A model generated the notes under the pieces. The model had not been told where the DNA came from and did not search any database. It saw only the letters and a list, made by a program, of their open reading frames with translations. The translations under genes and the position numbers were made by a program. A stretch of DNA of 64,000 nucleotides from Bdellovibrio bacteriovorus (GTDB lineage: Bacteria; Bdellovibrionota; Bdellovibrionia; Bdellovibrionales; Bdellovibrionaceae): contig NZ_LUKD01000005.1 of NCBI RefSeq assembly GCF_001592745.1, forward strand, positions 1-64,000. Reading direction: 5' to 3'. Below are positions 1-8,251 of the stretch, piece by piece (the stretch's first letter is position 1; the number at the start of each line of letters is the position of its first letter).

Positions 1-20
1 AGATAGATAGATAGATAGAT
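1..20. repeat. AGAT tetranucleotide microsatellite
   Basis: Five perfect AGAT units open the window, and the run may continue to the left of it. Short tandem tetranucleotides can vary by slippage. A sequence-end artefact is also possible because it sits exactly at the edge. The next 87 bases, up to the first gene, hold nothing I can name. Confidence 0.7.
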
Positions 21-107
21 CGGCCCCGATGCAAAGCTTGTGGACTCTAAAGAATATAATTCGCGAAGGAAAATCAGCTGGCCAGATCGTCAAATGTTCC
101 TTTTGAC

Positions 108-512
108 CTACCGACGAACGCCCCAGCCATACAAATCGATATAAATACTGTCATTGATAAAAGCGAAGCGCAGTCTGCCGTGATGGGAGCCTTCAAACCA
201 CGGACGGAACTCTACGCGTGTGAGGCACACCTGTTCTGGAGCCAAAATAGGCGGGCAGTTGCTTTGGGCCCAATAGCTGGAGCCCATAATAAAGACTCCG
301 CGCAACTGAACGGGGTGGTTGCCGGTGTTTCTTAAGGTGAAGTCCACCCAGCGGCTGAAGTTGATCCATTGACTGCCGAAGTTGTATGAATAGTAGCGAT
401 CGCCTTTGGTTTCGATTTGACCTGTTTGTGTTTTGATCTCTACCGGAGTTGGAGCTGCGAAAGAAGAGACTGACAATAACAAACCTAAAAGAGCAGGCAT
501 TAGAACTTTCAT
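108..512 (-). CDS. Secreted choice-of-anchor (ASH/HYDIN-like) domain protein
   Basis: This is a secreted protein of 134 residues. The start is the ATG at 512, because GGAGG lies five bases upstream and a clean signal peptide follows (MKVLMPALLGLLLSVSSFAA). An upstream in-frame start would add five residues without a better ribosome site. The mature part reads like one ASH/choice-of-anchor D beta-sandwich: an FTLRNTGNHPVQL strand, two cysteines framing APEQ (CPPILAPEQVC), the VEFRPWFEGSHHGRL segment, and a closing DLYGWG. Such domains are usually tandem in large surface proteins, so a single stand-alone copy is unusual. The binding partner is unknown, and the role is probably periplasmic or on the surface. 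Confidence 0.75.
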   Translation of the reverse strand: MKVLMPALLGLLLSVSSFAAPTPVEIKTQTGQIETKGDRYYSYNFGSQWINFSRWVDFTLRNTGNHPVQLRGVFIMGSSYWAQSNCPPILAPEQVCLTRVEFRPWFEGSHHGRLRFAFINDSIYIDLYGWGVRR

Positions 513-588
513 ACAAACCTCCGACACCTTTATTTTTTACCAATAAGAAATTGGTCGCAAAGTTTTTCCGTAGTATGCTTTCGTTGTC

Positions 589-1779
589 ATGAATGAGTCT
601 GTTTGGTCGCCCATGAAATTATCTTTGTACCGGTCCTTCTGGATCTGTGCTTTTTTGTCAAATTTGGGGACGTGGATTCAAGATGTGGCGGCCAGTTGGG
701 TGATGACACATTTAAATACCTCTCCGCTTGTTATTTCACTGCTAGCCTTTTCGACGAATCTTCCGGTTTTGTTCTTAAGCATTCCCGCTGGATTTGTGGC
801 TGATCTAGGACATCGCCGGCGCATTCTTCTTTTTGCGCAAGGTCTTATGTTCGTAGCGGCGGGTTTGCTTGCATATCTAGTGTGGCAGGAAAAAATCACC
901 GAACTCAGTTTGTTAGCGTTGGCCCTGACAATGGGGATTGGATTTGCAATGACGAATCCCGCGTTTCAATCTGTGCTGACGGACTTAGTTCCGCATCCCA
1001 TGCAGCAGCAAGCTGTGCTTGTGTACTACATGGGAATTAACATCACGCGAGTGCTCGGGCCTACAGTCGGCGGAGGTTTGCTGAGCGCCTTCGGCCCCAG
1101 TACAGCTTTCTTAGTCAACAGCATTTCATTCTTGGGGCTTATTTGCTTTTTCTGGATTTGGCCCGTGAAAGAAGAACATGCTGAAACAAAAAAGAAAATC
1201 ACTCTGACGGAAGAAGATTGGAAGCCTCTTTTCTCTCTTCACAATTTAAAGCTCTGGGTTGAAATTTTCTTCGTCACCTTCTGCGCGTCTTCCATGTGGG
1301 CGCTTTATCCCACGCGCGGACGGGTCGAGATGGCCTTAAATTCTTGGCAGTATGGATCCCTCTTAGGATGTTTCGGCTTAGGAGCTTGTATTAGCGCGTT
1401 TTTGTCAGAAAAGATCATGCAACCCCATCGCACAAATAATTCGCTCGCGGGTTCGTACATTGTTTATGCGTTGGGAATTTTATTGTTGGGTTTGGCTCCA
1501 AACTTCTCAGTCATGTGTCTGGCGATGTTCTTATGTGGAACCGGTTGGTTGGTGCTATCAACATTGATGAATATGAGTTCTCGCCAGATCACTGGCAAAT
1601 CGCACTTGAAGGCGACGATGTTGGGCGTTTTTCTTGCGGTGTTTTATGCGGGCATGGCGATCGGCTCGGTCAGTTGGGGAGCCGTTGCTCGTTTAAGCCA
1701 AACATCGTGGGCGCTCGTTATTGCGGCCGCAGCGTTGGCCTTGATTGGATTTGCGAAGGGACTTCGTGCGCGCGTTTAG
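589..1779 (+). CDS. MFS transporter, MFS_3/EntS-like exporter
   Basis: This is a 396-residue inner-membrane transporter with about 11-12 hydrophobic segments along its whole length. The N-terminus (NLGTWIQDVAASWVM) and the loop after helix 2 (PAGFVADLGHRRRIL, the family's G-x-x-x-D-R-x-G-R/K-type loop) are typical of the MFS_3 branch that includes the enterobactin exporter EntS. Members of this branch export small molecules or drugs, and the substrate cannot be read here. It ends at the family's core and lacks the soluble C-terminal tail of some MFS_3 proteins. No strong ribosome site precedes the ATG. The stop overlaps the convergent zinc-ribbon-like gene by four bases. Confidence 0.85.
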   Translation: MNESVWSPMKLSLYRSFWICAFLSNLGTWIQDVAASWVMTHLNTSPLVISLLAFSTNLPVLFLSIPAGFVADLGHRRRILLFAQGLMFVAAGLLAYLVWQEKITELSLLALALTMGIGFAMTNPAFQSVLTDLVPHPMQQQAVLVYYMGINITRVLGPTVGGGLLSAFGPSTAFLVNSISFLGLICFFWIWPVKEEHAETKKKITLTEEDWKPLFSLHNLKLWVEIFFVTFCASSMWALYPTRGRVEMALNSWQYGSLLGCFGLGACISAFLSEKIMQPHRTNNSLAGSYIVYALGILLLGLAPNFSVMCLAMFLCGTGWLVLSTLMNMSSRQITGKSHLKATMLGVFLAVFYAGMAIGSVSWGAVARLSQTSWALVIAAAALALIGFAKGLRARV

Positions 1780-1982
1780 TGAACGCGGTGATTGCGAGGT
1801 TCTTTTTCAGAAGAGCAACAAGGGCATTGAGCTTTTTCTTGAAGCACATGAAACTCGGCCGCTTGTTCATAGCTAAATTCCAAAGCTCCACCACAGATAT
1901 CGCAGTTATTCACAGCTTTGCGAAAGTCCTCACGCTTATTGAATTCTTCAGTGGGGAGGATATTGAATTTAAAGATTTCCAT
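1776..1982 (-). CDS. Small CxxC/CxCC putative zinc-binding protein
   Basis: This 68-residue protein has an AAGGAG-like ribosome site seven to eight bases before its ATG, which supports a real gene. Two cysteine clusters, CDICGG near residue 27 and CPCC near residue 54, could form a four-cysteine zinc knuckle. The rest is charged and has no signal peptide, so it is probably cytoplasmic. It is convergent with the MFS gene and overlaps its stop. I do not recognise a named family, and zinc binding is inferred from cysteine spacing only. Confidence 0.65.
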   Translation of the reverse strand: MEIFKFNILPTEEFNKREDFRKAVNNCDICGGALEFSYEQAAEFHVLQEKAQCPCCSSEKEPRNHRVH

Positions 1983-2150
1983 GGGATCTCCTTTACTGCC
2001 TTAGCACTGCGCACTTCGGCGTCTTAATACTCTTATCGGCGCGCATCGTCTCAACTTGAGACTAAATTTGCGGTCATTGAGGCGGTTTGAGCGCTGCATT
2101 ACGTCCGGTTTTATTAGTCTATAGCCAAAGGTCTGGGTAAAATCCCTGCC

Positions 2151-2642
2151 ATGAAAGACTATATCCACTACCTGCAAGAAGTCTTAGGCCTGCAAAACGT
2201 GATGCTTCCAGCGTCTGAATCTGGTTCTACGAAGGCTCATTTCTTCACTCAAGAAGGTGCTTTTGCACCCACATCCGTGCAGCAAAAAGAATTGGTTTTT
2301 CTCAATATTCTGACTCAAGCCAAAGAAAGTTTCTTCCTTCCTGAGGTGCGCGATCTTTTCGACAAGATGAAGACTGCGATGAAGCTCAAGAACATCCAAG
2401 TTCTCGAACTCGACTGCACGGTGGAAGATCGCTCGCAACTTCCGTCAGAACTGGCACAGATTTGCGAAAGTCGTGTGGTCGTCGTTTTCAGTTCTTTTCC
2501 TAAGGATTTGGGAGAGTTGATTTTCAAAGGCCCTGGCAAATGGATTGAAACCTACAGCCCGGCCTATTTGCTTGAAGATGCTGCGGCAAAAAAGGTCGTG
2601 TGGAATGATTTGCAAAAAGTGATGAAGGAACTAGGGTTATGA
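2151..2642 (+). CDS. Degenerate uracil-DNA glycosylase-like protein
   Basis: This is a 163-residue cytoplasmic protein. The second half follows the pattern of family 4/5 uracil-DNA glycosylases: LFDKMKTAMKLKNIQVLELDC, then a hydrophobic strand VVVVFSS, then TYSPAYLLEDAAAKKVVWNDLQ, which matches the family's T-Y-H-P-(A/S)-x-L-L ... K ... W-x-D-L end. The functional histidine of that motif is Ser here. The N-terminal G-E-A-P-G-type uracil pocket and the iron-sulfur cysteines are not visible. It is therefore probably a non-catalytic or repurposed UDG-fold protein. The stop overlaps the nfeD start in an ATGA, so the two are likely co-translated. Confidence 0.6.
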   Translation: MKDYIHYLQEVLGLQNVMLPASESGSTKAHFFTQEGAFAPTSVQQKELVFLNILTQAKESFFLPEVRDLFDKMKTAMKLKNIQVLELDCTVEDRSQLPSELAQICESRVVVVFSSFPKDLGELIFKGPGKWIETYSPAYLLEDAAAKKVVWNDLQKVMKELGL

Positions 2643-3913
2643 TCAAAGTCATCGCCACTCTTTTCGTAACTCTGTTTCTGGCAGCTCAGGTTGAAGCGGC
2701 CTGCACTTTAGCGGTTACTATCAACGAAGCAATCACAGCCTCCACTTCAGACTATTTGGCTCGCGCAGAAAAAAGAGCGAAAGAACAAAAGTGTGATTCG
2801 TTATTTGTCCGTATGAATACTCCAGGCGGAAGTTTGCAAAGCACGCGTTTGATCGTCGAACAAATTCTGGCTTCAGACATTCCTTATCTTTGTTTGATCA
2901 CTCCTAGCGGAGGCGGCGCAGGCAGTGCCGGGGCCATTATTCTTCAAGCCTGCCACGTCAATGGCGGCTTAACTGCAACGAATATTGGAGCCGCGACGCC
3001 TATTCTGGGAACAGGTGAAGCCACTCCTGAAGACTTACGCAAAAAAATCATCAACGACACCGTTAGCTGGCTTGAAGGAGTTACACAGCTACGCGGTCGC
3101 AACTTGGAATTTGCGAAAGAAATTGTCACTGAAGCAAAATCACTGAGCAGCGAAGCCGCTCACAAAGCGAAAGCTTTAGACATCTTGGCACAAAACGAGT
3201 CTGAATTTTTAAAACAATCGGAAGCGCGAACAGTTTTAATAAATGAAAAGAAAGAGCTTTCGGTCAAAGTGGGGGAGTTGCAAGAATTCGCCCCTGATCT
3301 CCGTTATAAAGTTTTAGGCTTTATCGCAGACCCCGAGTTTGCATATCTTCTTTTTATGGGAAGCTTAGGGCTTCTTTATGTCGAAATCACAAATCCAGGG
3401 ATGATTGCGCCAGGAGTGATCGGTGGCATCGGACTAGTCCTTTCCCTGGTAGCTTTTCATAAGTTGGATGTTGCTTGGGGAGGATTGGCTTTGATCCTTC
3501 TAGGTATCGCTTTCCTTGTTTTAGAAATATTTGTGACTAGCTTCGGTCTTTTGGGAATCGGTGGTTTAGTCGCGGTGTTCGTTGGAAGTTTATTTTTATT
3601 CGATGCTCAATCGACGGGATATACGTTGCCATTGTCCCTGATTATTTCTGTTGTCGCTGTACTGGGCGTTTTCTTTTTAGGAATTGGCTATCTGGCGCTA
3701 AAGACGATTCGTCATAAAAGCAAAGACGCCGATGCTGATTTGGCCAATCACACGGGTGTAGTGATGACAGTCGAAGCTCACGGGCATCGTGGGCAGATTC
3801 AGATCATGGGTGAAACATGGATCTTCGTTTCGGAAGATTCGTTACAGGTGAACGACCGCGTGCAAGTCACCGGTCGCCAGGGTCTTACTTTAAATGTAAA
3901 AAAAGTTTTATAA
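2639..3913 (+). CDS. NfeD family membrane serine protease (ClpP-class)
   Basis: This is a 424-residue full-length NfeD. A signal peptide (residues 1-20) is followed by a ClpP-like protease domain with RMNTPGGSL near residue 58, a catalytic-type Ser in GAGSAGAII near residue 96, and the later Lys region SSEAAHKAKALDIL. About four membrane helices span residues 235-360, and an OB-like NfeD domain (about 370-424) closes it. NfeD proteases cleave stomatin-family partners, and the partner gene follows 11 bases downstream with a GGAG site. The start overlaps the preceding UDG-like gene. The three form one operon ending at the terminator near 4710. Confidence 0.92.
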   Translation: MIKVIATLFVTLFLAAQVEAACTLAVTINEAITASTSDYLARAEKRAKEQKCDSLFVRMNTPGGSLQSTRLIVEQILASDIPYLCLITPSGGGAGSAGAIILQACHVNGGLTATNIGAATPILGTGEATPEDLRKKIINDTVSWLEGVTQLRGRNLEFAKEIVTEAKSLSSEAAHKAKALDILAQNESEFLKQSEARTVLINEKKELSVKVGELQEFAPDLRYKVLGFIADPEFAYLLFMGSLGLLYVEITNPGMIAPGVIGGIGLVLSLVAFHKLDVAWGGLALILLGIAFLVLEIFVTSFGLLGIGGLVAVFVGSLFLFDAQSTGYTLPLSLIISVVAVLGVFFLGIGYLALKTIRHKSKDADADLANHTGVVMTVEAHGHRGQIQIMGETWIFVSEDSLQVNDRVQVTGRQGLTLNVKKVL

Positions 3914-3923
3914 GGAGAAAATA

Positions 3924-4673
3924 ATGGAATTTTTAATAGCCATAGTCATCATCGGTGGAATCATCCTAAGTTCCATGGTCAAAATTCTTAACGACTGGGA
4001 GCGCGGTGTTGTTCTTCGTTTAGGTAAAGCTGTCGGCGTGCGTGGCCCCGGCCTCATCCTGCTTATTCCTTTCGTTGAACGCATGATTAAGATCGACACA
4101 CGTACAATCGCCATGGACGTGCAACCTCAAGACGTCATCACCAAAGACAACGTGAGCATGCAAGTAAATGCCGTTGTTTACTTCAAAGTGATTTCTCCGC
4201 TAGAGGCGATCACAAAAATTGAAGACTACTACTTCGCAACAAGCCAACTTGCGCAAACAACTTTGCGTTCGGTAATGGGACAATACCCTTTGGATGACGT
4301 GTTAGAGCACAGAGACAAGATCAACTCGGCTCTTCAAGGTATCTTGGATAAGCACACAGAAGCTTGGGGTATCAAGGTCACGATGGTGGAAGTAAAACAG
4401 ATCGACCTTCCAAAAGAAATGCAAAGAGCGATGGCACGTGAGGCGGAAGCAGAACGTGAGCGTCGTGCGAAAGTTATTAGTGCCGAAGGTGAAGTTCAGC
4501 GTGCGCAGAAACTTCAAGAGGCTTCAAATACTTTGGCTGGATCTCCTTCCGCTTTGCAGTTAGCTTACCTGCAAACCTTGACGGAAATCGCAGGGGACAA
4601 GACGAACACGGTCATCTTTCCTTTGCCGCTGGATATCATTAAGCCACTTTTGGATGCCCAAAAGCAAAACTAG
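3924..4673 (+). CDS. Slipin/stomatin-like SPFH membrane protein
   Basis: This 249-residue SPFH protein has one N-terminal membrane helix (about residues 2-20), then the stomatin signature ERGVVLRLGK, GPGLILLIPFVERMIKIDTR and the PQDVITKDNVSM segment. A long charged alpha-helix (AMAREAEAERERRAKVI) follows, typical of oligomerising SPFH proteins. Slipins form membrane scaffolds and are processed by, or act with, the neighbouring NfeD protease. The nfeD-slipin order is a classic conserved pair. The ribosome site AAGGAG lies just before the ATG. Confidence 0.93.
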   Translation: MEFLIAIVIIGGIILSSMVKILNDWERGVVLRLGKAVGVRGPGLILLIPFVERMIKIDTRTIAMDVQPQDVITKDNVSMQVNAVVYFKVISPLEAITKIEDYYFATSQLAQTTLRSVMGQYPLDDVLEHRDKINSALQGILDKHTEAWGIKVTMVEVKQIDLPKEMQRAMAREAEAERERRAKVISAEGEVQRAQKLQEASNTLAGSPSALQLAYLQTLTEIAGDKTNTVIFPLPLDIIKPLLDAQKQN

Positions 4674-4709
4674 ACTTTCATCTGCGCTCATCTGTGCGGT
4701 TTAATAGGG

Positions 4710-4740
4710 GGGTAAGGCATGAAGCCTTGCCCTTTTTGTT
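4710..4740 (+). terminator. Rho-independent terminator after slipin gene
   Basis: A nine-pair stem GGGTAAGGC / GCCTTGCCC (one G-U pair) with a five-base loop is followed by TTTTTG. It separates the NfeD-slipin operon from the SpoIID-like gene that starts about 25 bases later. Confidence 0.85.
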
Positions 4741-4765
4741 TTAAATCTTCATGGATGGAGTGTCA

Positions 4766-5923
4766 GTGAAACTGATTTGGGCGTCTTTGTGTTTCATCTT
4801 TGTGTATGTCAGTTTTCTTTCCGACGCGCAATCCTCCCTCATCCCAGGGTCGGAGCTAGTGCGTGTTCGTCTTTTATCTACATCTCAAAAAGTTCAAATC
4901 TCGGGCCTGGGCCTTAAATTTCACAATTTAGATCGTCCTTATCGCCAGGTTGCGATTCCTGACAGTGGCCAGGCAGAGGTGCGCTTGATGGAAAGAGAAG
5001 GGAAGAAGGTTTGGTCTTTAAGAATCAACAATAAAGATCCTGAAACTCTTTTCTCTGAAAAGTTTCTTTATATCCAAGGTGAAAACTTGCGGGTGGGTGC
5101 ACAAGCATTGCCAGAAAAAGTTCTTCTTCACGCCAGTAAAGAAAAGGTCGACGTCGTCGGCGTGATGCCCTTAGAAGATTATGTCGTGGGAGTGCTTGCC
5201 AGTGAAATGCCTTTATCTTGGCCCATGGAAAGCTTAAAAGCCCAAGCCGTGGCGGCAAGATCCTACGCTCTTGCTGTTATGAATGAACGCAAAGACAAGC
5301 CCTATCATTTAGAAAGCAGCATCTTAGATCAGGTTTTCCGGCACGTTCTTGCCGAAGATGAAAACGATCCTTTGATTAAAAAAGCTCTGCAAGCGGTTAG
5401 GGAAACTCAAGGGCAAAAGCTGTATGCCTCTAATGATAAAGTTCTTAAAGCGTTCTTTCATTCTGATTGCGGTGGTAAAACGACGACAGCCAAAAGTGTC
5501 TGGAATCATGGAGTGAATACCGGAACAGCGATAGACAGTTCGTGCCCGACAAACCCGCGTGCGAATTGGAAGCTGTCCTTATCTAAAGAAGAGTTGCATA
5601 AGCGCCTGCAGCTTCCACCGATTGCAAAAATAGATTTTATTCGCAACGCCGCCGACAAGCGTGTTCTTACGGTGAAGGTCGCCATGAATGATTCTTCCTT
5701 CGCCGAGATTCCAGCCAATGATTTCCGGCAAAAGATCGGGTTCACGGAACTTCGCAGTACAATGTTTACAATGAATAAAGTCGGTGAAAATTTTGTATTC
5801 GAAGGTCGTGGTTTTGGCCATGGCGTTGGATTATGTCAATGGGGGAGCCGTGCGCTCTCGCGTTCCGGAATGAATTATAAACAGATCTTAACACACTATT
5901 ACCCCTTAGCCCGACTTAAGTAA
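4766..5923 (+). CDS. SpoIID/LytB domain protein (peptidoglycan amidase-like)
   Basis: This is a secreted SpoIID-family protein of 385 residues. I chose the GTG at 4766 because GGAG lies five bases upstream and a good signal peptide follows (MKLIWASLCFIFVYVSF). The in-frame ATG at 4751 has no ribosome site and would extend the signal peptide. Family hallmarks are PLEDYVVGVLASEMP, AQAVAARSYAL, FFHSDCGGKT and the C-terminal GRGFGHGVGLCQWGS. SpoIID proteins are lytic transglycosylases acting on denuded glycan, and the related LytB enhances an amidase. A role in remodelling self or prey wall fits a predator but is inferred. It sits alone between terminators. Confidence 0.9.
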   Translation: MKLIWASLCFIFVYVSFLSDAQSSLIPGSELVRVRLLSTSQKVQISGLGLKFHNLDRPYRQVAIPDSGQAEVRLMEREGKKVWSLRINNKDPETLFSEKFLYIQGENLRVGAQALPEKVLLHASKEKVDVVGVMPLEDYVVGVLASEMPLSWPMESLKAQAVAARSYALAVMNERKDKPYHLESSILDQVFRHVLAEDENDPLIKKALQAVRETQGQKLYASNDKVLKAFFHSDCGGKTTTAKSVWNHGVNTGTAIDSSCPTNPRANWKLSLSKEELHKRLQLPPIAKIDFIRNAADKRVLTVKVAMNDSSFAEIPANDFRQKIGFTELRSTMFTMNKVGENFVFEGRGFGHGVGLCQWGSRALSRSGMNYKQILTHYYPLARLK

Positions 5924-5959
5924 ATACAGCGAGCCAGTGAATCCTCCGAAAAGTTGAAT

Positions 5960-7783
5960 ATGAAAACATCAGCTTTTTTAGTGAGTCTTGTCGTCGTGAG
6001 TTTCTCATCATCTTCTTTGGCAACAGAGGCGGAAATGCCTTGTATCGATTGCGGTGTTACGGAAAATAAACCCGTCAATTCGCTGAAGTCCTTCGCGCAA
6101 GCCTTGAACTCGGGAAACACCCATTGGATCGATGGGTATTTTTATGCTGACACCAAAGTCGTCGGTAAAGAGTTAGATGTCACATTCAAAAATCCCAAGG
6201 ATCTGGAGCTTTCACAAAGTTCTCAAAGCAAAGTCAATTCCGCCTATCTCGCTTTTCTTTCGCAAAAAAGTCTTAACGACGCTGTCGCTTACGCTCATAA
6301 AAGTGGTGTCTCGTTCAATCATGAAGAAAAGCTTTTACTTTTAAGCATGATCGGAAGTCGCCTTTCTGCTGGTTACAGCGCGACGGGGACAGAGAATAAA
6401 AACTTAGAAGCGGTTTATCAAAACGCCGTTCGCCAGCAAAAAGAGGGTGGCATCTGTGGAGACATTCATCGCGTTCTTGGTGAGGTCGCAAAGAGCTTGG
6501 GTTTCGAAGCCGTGGGCCATCACAACGGTCAGTGGCAGCAGAATCTAGATAAAGACAAAGTTGGCGGACACGCGATTCTTCATTTCCGCGATCCCAAAAC
6601 GGGTGAATACTATGTGCAAAACTATTCTCAGCTTTACAATACAAAGCAGAAGACACTGCAGTCTGCGGTCGATGTTTCCTCTAAAATTTTAGGCGTCCTG
6701 ACAGGAACTCAATATGTTGAGTCTCGTCCTGGAAAAGTGCATGAGTATGTTCCCGCGACTTCGCAATGGGTGCAAGAGTCGATCAAAGGTGTGGCGCTTT
6801 TCAAACCTGATCAAAGTGCTTTCACAGTGCGTGCTTCTAATAACGAGCAGACCATTGCTGTGCAAATGGGAACAAAAACGGTTAAAGGCTTTATGTTGGG
6901 CACTCAAGTTCGCACTGACGAAGGCACGTATCGTCTTGAAGCTGCAGGCCTTTCCGCTCGAACGGGGGCAAGCATTATTTCTGATGGAAAGTTGATCGAT
7001 GAGGTGAAGGTCACAGCTGAAACTTACGGTGGCGCCCTTCGTTTAACGGCTCCCGGTTTTGACCGCATGACGAATACCTTCAAAGACGGTGAAAGAAGCA
7101 CCTTGTTCTTTGGTTCGGATCTTAAAGGGTCCGCGCGTATCAATAATACGACCGGAAAAGTTGAACTCAGCACCTCTACTTTTGATTTTAAACCCAAAAG
7201 CGGTGACCAAGATAAGAATACAACTTCAGGCGTTCGCACGGAACTCAAAGCAGGTGTAGAGCATGAATGGAAAGAGCTGAACTTAAAAGCTTCTGCCGAC
7301 CGCACTTGGAGCTTCATGCCAGTTCAATTAGAACAGAAACATCAACGAGAATTCCAAACAACTTATGACCGCGTCGGTGTGATCTATGACACCAGCAAGC
7401 CCGATAAAAAGGAAGCTTATCTTGTTGTGGGGGCGGATGTTTATTTCTTGGAAGGAGTGAATACATCCTCCGCGATTGCCGTTCGCAACTCTATTAAGGC
7501 TGTTTTGCCGACAGAGAAGTTAGGCACTTTCAGCGTGAGTGCCGATCTGGGACGCATCGTTGACAACAAAAGCAAAGACCCCTTTTACGACATCAAGCCA
7601 GCTTCCTCGGTTTCTGTAGAATGGACGAAGAAGCTTAATAAAATGTTCGAGTTGGGCGCCAATGTGTCCCACACGCGCGGAAATCAAATCACGCCATTTG
7701 GAGTTATCGGTCCGGTGTCACCAGTTATGGGAACAACTCAAAACAAAGTCCAAGGAATGGTCTTCTTGCACGGTAAGTTCTAA
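5960..7783 (+). CDS. Secreted transglutaminase-like domain fused to C-terminal beta-barrel-like region
   Basis: This 607-residue secreted protein starts at the ATG at 5960, which gives a signal peptide. A TTG two codons earlier is the only alternative. CIDCG follows the signal peptide. Around residues 160-225 lies a papain/transglutaminase-like pattern: GGICGDIHRVLGEVAKSLGF (nucleophile-type Cys), GGHAILHF (His), and YYVQNYSQLY where Asn replaces the usual Asp. The remaining 350 residues are strand-rich, with alternating polar/hydrophobic segments, and end in MVFLHGKF, a terminal Phe as in outer-membrane barrels. Inference: a periplasmic or surface thiol enzyme anchored by its own barrel. Substrate is unknown. 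Confidence 0.7.
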   Translation: MKTSAFLVSLVVVSFSSSSLATEAEMPCIDCGVTENKPVNSLKSFAQALNSGNTHWIDGYFYADTKVVGKELDVTFKNPKDLELSQSSQSKVNSAYLAFLSQKSLNDAVAYAHKSGVSFNHEEKLLLLSMIGSRLSAGYSATGTENKNLEAVYQNAVRQQKEGGICGDIHRVLGEVAKSLGFEAVGHHNGQWQQNLDKDKVGGHAILHFRDPKTGEYYVQNYSQLYNTKQKTLQSAVDVSSKILGVLTGTQYVESRPGKVHEYVPATSQWVQESIKGVALFKPDQSAFTVRASNNEQTIAVQMGTKTVKGFMLGTQVRTDEGTYRLEAAGLSARTGASIISDGKLIDEVKVTAETYGGALRLTAPGFDRMTNTFKDGERSTLFFGSDLKGSARINNTTGKVELSTSTFDFKPKSGDQDKNTTSGVRTELKAGVEHEWKELNLKASADRTWSFMPVQLEQKHQREFQTTYDRVGVIYDTSKPDKKEAYLVVGADVYFLEGVNTSSAIAVRNSIKAVLPTEKLGTFSVSADLGRIVDNKSKDPFYDIKPASSVSVEWTKKLNKMFELGANVSHTRGNQITPFGVIGPVSPVMGTTQNKVQGMVFLHGKF

Positions 7784-7879
7784 TTTATTCGGGAAGAAAC
7801 GAAGAGCTAGAAATAAAAAAAGGATCTTCGCAAGGAAGGTCCTTCGTAAAAGTTTGGAAAGTCTAAATTCAGTTAAATT

Positions 7880-7957
7880 TTAGAATCCCAAAAAGACTCG
7901 AGCTGCGAACATAAAAACTGCGCCCAAGATCAATGCATTAGTTGCTGTGATAGTCAT
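7880..7957 (-). CDS. Small hydrophobic peptide (25 residues)
   Basis: An ATG at 7957 with AAGGA seven bases upstream opens a 25-residue frame ending in TAA. The peptide begins MTITATN and is a single membrane helix (ALILGAVFMFAARVF) ending LGF. A longer in-frame extension to 8125 has no ribosome site and an unconvincing composition. Such tiny membrane proteins are often missed. The function is unknown. Confidence 0.5.
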   Translation of the reverse strand: MTITATNALILGAVFMFAARVFLGF

Positions 7958-8179
7958 GACTAATTCCTTTATATTTTCGCTACAATCCCATTTCGGTAAG
8001 GTGAGGAAAAATCTTAAATATTTTCTTTTTCGTCGAACTTTTTGCCATCTCAAGATGTGACAGTAGTGCCCATTTTGCGCACCTGCCACAGACGTTAGAC
8101 GACAAACAGGCTGCTGTTTCAACACGAGAAATGTGACTATTGTATTGTGGTTTCAATAGTTTGGCGCACTTTTAGTGGG

Positions 8180-8196
8180 TTGGCACAAGCATCGCA
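8180..8196 (+). promoter_or_regulatory. Candidate sigma-54 promoter
   Basis: TTGGCACAAGCATCGCA matches the -24/-12 pattern, with GG and GC exactly ten bases apart. Only the -12 element deviates (TCGCA instead of TTGCA). It lies 56 bases before the lipoprotein gene at 8252, in the right orientation. No activator site was identified. Confidence 0.35.
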
Positions 8197-8251
8197 ATAG
8201 TATCCTCGTGAGCGGTCCCTTTTAAACCGGACTGCTTAAAGAGAGGCTGAT

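Noticed and set aside
1515-2027. Plus-strand frame of 170 codons over the MFS gene end
   Set aside because: It overlaps both the MFS gene and the small CxxC gene, whose starts and motifs are convincing.
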